DNA of 64,000 nucleotides from Actinokineospora auranticolor. Lineage in GTDB: Bacteria; Actinomycetota; Actinomycetes; Mycobacteriales; Pseudonocardiaceae. Position 1 is the stretch's first letter. Every line of letters starts with the position of its first letter. The notes under the pieces were generated by a model, which did no database searches, was not told the origin of the DNA, and was given only the letters and a program-made list of their open reading frames with translations. The position numbers were made by a program, and so were the translations under genes. Positions 59,295 through 64,000 of this stretch are shown here, one piece after another. The stretch lies in NCBI RefSeq assembly GCF_002934265.1, contig NZ_PTIX01000034.1, positions 1-64,000 on the forward strand. Reading direction: 5' to 3'.

Positions 59295-59938
59295 TTGCGG
59301 CCTCCGGTGAGCTGTTCGATCAAGCGGGTCGTGGTGACGGTGGTGCCGCACCGGGTGGCGGCGTAGCGCAGGGCCATGGCGTGGTCCTCGGCGGAGAAGT
59401 CGGCGACCGCGTCGGCGACCAGGAACGCCTGCACGTCCCGCATGAACGCGTCCGCGGTGGTCATCAGGCAGCCGATGTGGGCGTAGATGCCGGTGACGAT
59501 CAGCTGGTCGCGTCGGTGTTCCGCCATCACGTCCGCCAGTTCCGTGCGGTGGAAGGCGTTGTAGCGCCACTTCGTCATCAGGATGTCGCTGCCGCCCGGG
59601 GCCAGGCCCGCGACGATCTCGGCGTCCGCCGGGTCCTGGCCGATGCCGTTGCCCCACATGTCCAGTTGCAGCCCGCGCTCGTCCGGTCGCTGCCCGCCGG
59701 GCTGCGCGGAGAACACCACCGGCACCCCCAGCATCCGGCACACCTCGCGCAGGGCGGCGATGTTGAGCACCAGGTCCACGACCGGGGACGCCGTGGTGTC
59801 GAAGGCGCGGAGGAAGTGGTTCTGCATGTCGTGCACCAGCAGCACCGCGCGGTCGGGGTCGGGCACCCACTCGACCCGGTTCTTCGGCAGCTCGGATTCC
59901 GCGGGCATCGGGTACGGCGCGATCGTCGGCAGCCCCAT
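59291..59938 (-). CDS. dhbB: Isochorismatase (EntB/DhbB N-terminal type)
   Basis: A 215-residue isochorismatase that converts isochorismate to 2,3-dihydro-2,3-dihydroxybenzoate and pyruvate. Landmarks: AVLLVHDMQNHFLRAF (catalytic Asp), LMTKWRYNAFHRTELADVM, and GIYAHIGCLMTTADAFMRDV with the structural Cys. AAAGG lies seven bases before ATG 59938. Stand-alone, without the usual C-terminal carrier domain. Confidence 0.92.
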   Translation of the reverse strand: MGLPTIAPYPMPAESELPKNRVEWVPDPDRAVLLVHDMQNHFLRAFDTTASPVVDLVLNIAALREVCRMLGVPVVFSAQPGGQRPDERGLQLDMWGNGIGQDPADAEIVAGLAPGGSDILMTKWRYNAFHRTELADVMAEHRRDQLIVTGIYAHIGCLMTTADAFMRDVQAFLVADAVADFSAEDHAMALRYAATRCGTTVTTTRLIEQLTGGRK

Positions 59939-59941
59939 GGC

Positions 59942-61558
59942 TCAGCCTTTCCGCTCAGCTGCTAAGCGCGCGGTGAAGGCCGCGCGCAGGTCCCGGCGGC
60001 TGGTTTTGCCGACGCCGGTGTGGGGGAACTCGGGCACGAACTCCACCCGGTCGGGGATCTTGTACGCGGCCAGGCCGCGCCCGCGCAGGAAAGCGCGCAG
60101 CTGCGGGCCGGTCGGGGGTTGGTCGCCGACCGTCACGACGAAGGCGCACGTCCGCTCCCCCAGGAACGCGTCCGGCACGGCGACCACGGCCGCGTCGTGC
60201 ACGCCCGGGTGCGCGAGGAGGTGGTTCTCCACCTCCTCGGCGGCCACCTTCTCCCCGCCCCGGTTGATCTGGTCCTTCGCGCGCCCCTCGACCACGACGT
60301 GCCCGGACGGCAGCAGCCGCACGAGGTCACCGGTGCGGTAGAAGCCATCGGGGGTGAACGCCTGCGCGTTGTGCTCCTCCGCGCGGTAGTACCCGCGGAT
60401 CGTGTACGGTCCGCGCGTCAGCAGGTGCCCGATCTCGCCCTCGGGCACGGGGTTGTCGTCGGCGTCGACCACGAGCAGTTCGTCGTCCGGGGAGATCGGC
60501 CGCCCCTGGGAGATCGCGACCGTGTCCTCGTCGTCGTCGAACCGGGTGTAGTTGACCAGTCCCTCGGCCATCCCGAACACCTGCTGCAACCCGCAGCCCA
60601 ACTCGGGCCGCACCCGCCGAGCCGACTCCTCGGCGAACTTCGCGCCGCCGACCTGGAGCAACCGCAGGCTCGACAGGTCCTCCGACCGCTTGGGCGCGGA
60701 ATCCAGCCACACCAACGCGATCGGCGGCACGACGCCGGTGATCGTCACGCCCTCCCGCTCGATCAGCGGGAACACCACATCCGGGCTGGGCGCGGGCGCG
60801 AGCACGATCCGGGCCCCGGCGTGGAAGGCGCCCAGGATGCCCGCCGAGCTCATCGGGAAGTTGTGCGCGACGGGCAGCGCCACCAGGTAGACCGAGTCCG
60901 GGCCGAGGCCGCAGATGTCCGCGCTCTCCCGGACGCTGTAGAGGTAGTCGTCGTGCGTCCGGGGGATCAGCTTCGGCACACCCGTGCTGCCGCCGGACAA
61001 CTGCAAGAACGCCAACCCACCCGGGTCGACCTCGGGGAACTCGCCTGGAGGTGCGGCGGGTACGTCCTCCAGCGAGGTGTGCGCGCCGGGGTCGCCCAGC
61101 ACGAACACTTCCCGCACAGTCGGTGCCGCGGCACGGACCTCGTCGGCGAGCACGCGGTAGTCGAACCCGGCCGCCTTGTCCGCGATGACGTACGCGACGG
61201 CCGCAGAGTGCCGGCAGAAGTAGGAAACCTCGGCGAACCGGTGCGGCGGCAACGCGAACACCGGTACCGCACCCGCGCGGAACAGTCCGAACACGACGGA
61301 CACGAACTCCGCCACATTCGGCAGCTGCACGACGACCCGTTCCCCTGGCGCGATGCCGCGATCGCGAAACCCTTGTGCCATGAGGGAAGCGCGCTCGTCC
61401 AACTCCCGGTACGTCCACCGGTGCCGGTCATCCACCACCGCGACGGAGTCCGCGTACCGGGCCGCGCGGTCGGCCAGGAACGAGCCGAAGGTCTCGCCGG
61501 TCCAGTACCCGAGTTCCCGGTAGCGGCGGGCGAACTCCTCGGGGAACGGCACGCTCAC
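59942..61558 (-). CDS. dhbE: 2,3-dihydroxybenzoate-AMP ligase
   Basis: A 538-residue ANL-family ligase. P-loop LSGGSTGVPKLIPRTHDDY, LPVAHNFPMSSAG, GGAKFAEESARR, GMAEGLVNYTRFDD and YRTGDLVRLLPSGHVVVEGR with the C-terminal GKTSRRDLR Lys. LPVAHNFPM is typical of aryl-acid ligases such as DhbE/EntE. GTG 61558 overlaps the dhbC stop. It loads the carrier protein at 59076. Confidence 0.93.
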   Translation of the reverse strand: MSVPFPEEFARRYRELGYWTGETFGSFLADRAARYADSVAVVDDRHRWTYRELDERASLMAQGFRDRGIAPGERVVVQLPNVAEFVSVVFGLFRAGAVPVFALPPHRFAEVSYFCRHSAAVAYVIADKAAGFDYRVLADEVRAAAPTVREVFVLGDPGAHTSLEDVPAAPPGEFPEVDPGGLAFLQLSGGSTGVPKLIPRTHDDYLYSVRESADICGLGPDSVYLVALPVAHNFPMSSAGILGAFHAGARIVLAPAPSPDVVFPLIEREGVTITGVVPPIALVWLDSAPKRSEDLSSLRLLQVGGAKFAEESARRVRPELGCGLQQVFGMAEGLVNYTRFDDDEDTVAISQGRPISPDDELLVVDADDNPVPEGEIGHLLTRGPYTIRGYYRAEEHNAQAFTPDGFYRTGDLVRLLPSGHVVVEGRAKDQINRGGEKVAAEEVENHLLAHPGVHDAAVVAVPDAFLGERTCAFVVTVGDQPPTGPQLRAFLRGRGLAAYKIPDRVEFVPEFPHTGVGKTSRRDLRAAFTARLAAERKG

Positions 61559-62685
61559 GCCGACTCCTCCACGCCCAGCGCGTCGAGGAAGGTGCGCAGC
61601 TTGGCGCCGGTCTCGGCCAGTTCCTCGTCCGGGTCGGAGCCGGGGACCAGGCCCGCGCCCGCGAACAGCCGCAGCGTGGCGCCGCGGGCCTCGCCGCAGC
61701 GCAGGGCGATGATCCACTCGCCGTCGCCGGTCGCGTCGGACCAGCCGACCACACCGGTGTAGAAGCCGCGGTCGAAGGGCTCCAGCGCGCCGATGACCCG
61801 CCGCGCGTCCGCCGTCGGCGTGCCGCACACGGCCGGGGTCGGGTGCAGCGCGGCGGCCAGGTCAAGCGCGGACGTGTCCGGGTCGGCCAACACGCCGGAA
61901 ACCCGGGTCGACAGGTGCCACATCGTGCGCGTGGGCAGCAGTTCCGGCTCGTCGGGCACGGTCAGCTCGCGGCAGAACGGGGCCAGCGCGTCGGCGACGG
62001 CGGCCACCACGACCCGGTGCTCGCGCCGGTCCTTGGCAGAGCCCAGCAGCGCCGTGGCGTTGCGGCCGTCGTGCACGGGGTCGTCGGAGCGCGGCCGCGA
62101 ACCGGCCAGCGGGTTGGACAGCACGAGCCGACCGGAGCGGCGGACCAGCAGTTCGGGGCTGGTGCCCAGGAGCGTGCGGTCGCCGAGGTCGACGGCGAAG
62201 GTGTGCCCGCGCGGGTCGCGCGCGGCCAGCGCGCGGACCAGGTCGCGGACCGCGATCGGCTCGGCGGCCACCAGGTCGAGCCTGCGGGCGAGCACGACCT
62301 TGCGCAGGTCCCCGGAATCGAACAGCTCCAACGCCCGCCGCACGCCGGCGCGGTAGGCCTCGGCGTCGGTGTGCTGGGCCAGCCAGCGCGCCGCCACGGC
62401 CGGGCGCGGGCGCGGCACGGCCGGTAGCGGCCCGCCGCGGCGCACGGTCTCGGGCACCACGAGCCTGCTCGGCGCGGCCGGGTCGAACGGCACGGCGCCG
62501 ACGACGATCTCGGCCTCGCTGTCGCACAGCGCCGCGGGCACCTCGGCGGGCGAGGTGAGCACGGCGCGCTCCCCCTCGGCGAGCAGCACCCCGGCCGGTG
62601 AGGTGAACAGGAACGCGCCCTCGCGGTAGTCGGCGGGCAGGTCGGCCGACGGGGCCTCGGCGGGGAGTGCTCCCAGGACAGGCAC
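61555..62685 (-). CDS. dhbC: Isochorismate synthase
   Basis: A 376-residue chorismate-using enzyme of the isochorismate/anthranilate synthase family: FDSGDLRKVVLARRLDLV, NPLAGSRPRSDDP, LLGSAKDRREHRVVV, HLSTRVSGVL, LHPTPAVCGTPTADA and RLFAGAGLVPGSDPDEELAE. The GTG start at 62685 has GGAG six bases upstream. The first committed step of 2,3-dihydroxybenzoate synthesis. Confidence 0.93.
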   Translation of the reverse strand: MPVLGALPAEAPSADLPADYREGAFLFTSPAGVLLAEGERAVLTSPAEVPAALCDSEAEIVVGAVPFDPAAPSRLVVPETVRRGGPLPAVPRPRPAVAARWLAQHTDAEAYRAGVRRALELFDSGDLRKVVLARRLDLVAAEPIAVRDLVRALAARDPRGHTFAVDLGDRTLLGTSPELLVRRSGRLVLSNPLAGSRPRSDDPVHDGRNATALLGSAKDRREHRVVVAAVADALAPFCRELTVPDEPELLPTRTMWHLSTRVSGVLADPDTSALDLAAALHPTPAVCGTPTADARRVIGALEPFDRGFYTGVVGWSDATGDGEWIIALRCGEARGATLRLFAGAGLVPGSDPDEELAETGAKLRTFLDALGVEESA

Positions 62686-62742
62686 AGGCTGCTCCGTTCG
62701 TTCCGGGTCTCGGGGCGGGATTCGGGCGGCGATCGGCGGCGG

Positions 62743-63519
62743 TCAGCCGACCAGGGTGGCGCCGCCGTCGACGTACAGGTTCTGCATGGTGATGTGCCGC
62801 GCCTGGTCGGAGGCGAGGAACAGCACCGCGTCGGCGATGTCGGCGGCGTCGGCGACGCGGCCGAGCGGGATGCCCACCCGGTAGCTCTCCGGGGAGCCCT
62901 CGATGACCCGGCGCGCGCCCTCGCCGGTCCACAGCGCGCGCTGCATGGCGGTGTCGGTGGAGCCCGGGGAGACGACGTTGCAGCGGATGCCGTGCTCGGC
63001 CAGTTCCAGGCCGAGGCAGCGGGTGAACATGGTGGCGGCGGCCTTGGAGGCGGCGTAGGCGGCCATCTCCACGCGCGGCACGCCGACCGCGTTGGAGCCC
63101 ACGGTGACGATCACGCCCGCGGCCCGGGGGACCATGCGGCGGGCCACGGCACGGGAGGTGAAGAAGACACCGTCGGAGTTGACGGCGAAGGTGGACAACC
63201 AGTCCTCGTTGGTGGACTTCACGACCGCACCCGGGCGCAGGACGCCCGCGACGTTGACCAGGACGTCGATCGGTCCCAGTTCGTCCTCGACCCGTTCGAC
63301 GACCTGGTCGACGGCGGCGGAGTAGGAGACGTCGGCCGGGAAGGCGCTGACCTGCCTGCGCTGGGCCCGGTGCTCGGCGGCCACGGCCTCGACCCGGACC
63401 TGGTCGAGGTCGACGGCGGCGACCGCGGCGCCCTCCCCCGCGAGCGCGGCGACCACGGCGGCGCCGATGCCCTGCCCCGCCCCGGTCACCAGGGCGACCC
63501 TGCCGGCAAACCTGGCCAT
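62743..63519 (-). CDS. dhbA: 2,3-dihydro-2,3-dihydroxybenzoate dehydrogenase
   Basis: A 258-residue short-chain dehydrogenase: NAD-binding VALVTGAGQGIGAAVV, NVAGVLRPGA, catalytic SNAVGVPRVEMAAYAASKAA (Ser, Tyr, Lys) and CNVVSPGSTDTAMQ. Oxidises the dihydrodiol to 2,3-dihydroxybenzoate. GGGGAG precedes ATG 63519. First gene of the operon below the iron box. Confidence 0.93.
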   Translation of the reverse strand: MARFAGRVALVTGAGQGIGAAVVAALAGEGAAVAAVDLDQVRVEAVAAEHRAQRRQVSAFPADVSYSAAVDQVVERVEDELGPIDVLVNVAGVLRPGAVVKSTNEDWLSTFAVNSDGVFFTSRAVARRMVPRAAGVIVTVGSNAVGVPRVEMAAYAASKAAATMFTRCLGLELAEHGIRCNVVSPGSTDTAMQRALWTGEGARRVIEGSPESYRVGIPLGRVADAADIADAVLFLASDQARHITMQNLYVDGGATLVG

Positions 63520-63596
63520 CCGGATGCTCCCCGACGGCTGACTCCCACGCGCGGTGGTACGCGGACGAAACCCCGTGCCGCTCTTGCGAGCGTCAT

Positions 63597-63615
63597 TTAG
63601 GTTAGCCTAACTTAC
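63597..63615 (+). promoter_or_regulatory. DtxR/IdeR iron box upstream of dhbA
   Basis: TTAGGTTAGCCTAACTTAC matches 17 of 19 positions of the iron-box consensus TTAGGTTAGCCTAACCTAA. It lies 78 bases upstream of dhbA, so iron repression of the whole dhb operon is expected. Confidence 0.9.
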
Positions 63616-63678
63616 CTTTTTCGGGCGCGGGTGTGTCATTCGTCCCCTTCCCATTCCGCCCGTGATCGGTTAAGCGTC

Positions 63679-64000
63679 CTAGGTGGACACCGGCTGATCG
63701 GCGCGGTTGACGACCCGGGCGAGCGGGACCACCATGGGCGTCCCGGTTTCCGGGTCCGGCACGATCCGGCAGCGCAGGCCGAACACGTCCTCGACCAGCT
63801 CGGCGGTGACGATGTCCCCCGGGTGGCCCTGCGCGGCGATCACGCCACCCGGCCGCAGCGCGATCATGTGCGTGGCGTAGCGGCAGGCCTGGTTGAGGTC
63901 GTGCAACACCGCCACGAGGGTGTACCCGTCGCGCTCGTGCAGCTCCGCGCACAGGTCCAGCACCTCGACCTGGTGGGCGATGTCGAGGAACGTCGTCGGC
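63679..64000 (-). CDS. Ferric-siderophore ABC ATPase, C-terminal part
   Basis: The frame is open to base 64000, so only about the last 107 residues are visible. PTTFLDIAHQVEVLDLCAEL is the D-loop and following helix, LVAVLHDLNQACRYATHMIA holds the H-loop His, and LRPGGVIAAQGHPGDIVTAE is typical of FepC/FecE-type iron-siderophore importers. The Walker A and signature lie outside. It is transcribed toward the dhb operon, as expected for uptake of the catechol siderophore. Confidence 0.9.
   Translation of the reverse strand, partial: PTTFLDIAHQVEVLDLCAELHERDGYTLVAVLHDLNQACRYATHMIALRPGGVIAAQGHPGDIVTAELVEDVFGLRCRIVPDPETGTPMVVPLARVVNRADQPVST

Overview
The window comes from a very high-GC actinomycete. 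GTG starts are common, genes overlap as GTGA/ATGA, and the content is soil-actinomycete: SARP/NB-ARC regulators, P450s, SipW-type export and catecholate siderophore genes. A Pseudonocardiaceae-like genus is my best guess from overall feel; no rRNA or tRNA is present to prove it.

Layout. 0-0.5 kb: an IS5-type transposase cut by the window edge. 0.7-8.8 kb: a dormancy/redox block resembling the mycobacterial DosR regulon, with two Acg-like nitroreductases, a DosR-like regulator, a CBS-BON protein, a tandem universal stress protein and a DosS-like GAF kinase. Similar DosR-type boxes lie upstream of four of these units. The block is interrupted at 2.9-4.1 kb by decayed IS30 and IS110 remnants and a duplicated ~200 bp element, and is bracketed by two inverted copies of a ~110 bp intergenic element. 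8.9-14.3 kb: a secreted M15 peptidase, two MFS exporters, a frameshifted gene, and a highly structured leader with two tiny uORFs and an intrinsic terminator upstream of the second exporter. 14.5-22.2 kb: two STAND (NB-ARC/TPR) proteins, one of AfsR/SARP type, a GT-B-like protein coupled to an 84-residue protein, a 59-residue membrane peptide and an XRE regulator.

22.8-36.6 kb: a response regulator-flavoprotein fusion with a partner histidine kinase, an amide-use pair (permease plus acetamidase) with MarR and P450 genes, a repeat-rich gene-free stretch (31.0-31.5 kb), a MarR/AmiC-like pair, an RHH-Clp_N fusion, and a GT2 glycosyltransferase. 36.7-42.4 kb: a PLP decarboxylase divergent from an ArsR-SRPBCC regulator, then a three-gene SipW signal-peptidase locus with two likely substrates. 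42.5-52.6 kb: a sulfur-scavenging locus (ROK regulator, lipoprotein, two permeases, sulfatase and a fused double ATPase in one overlapping operon) divergent from a TauD/AtsK-type dioxygenase.

52.7-59.0 kb: an XRE regulator, a secreted ricin-type lectin, a methyltransferase with a four-codon mini-ORF at its start, a P450 divergent from an IS30-HTH/MarR fusion regulator, and three tandem paralogues of unknown function. 59.1-64 kb: a 2,3-dihydroxybenzoate operon (dhbA-C-E-isochorismatase-aryl carrier protein) under a clear DtxR/IdeR iron box, with a siderophore-type ABC ATPase running off the right edge. No CRISPR array, tRNA or rRNA was found.
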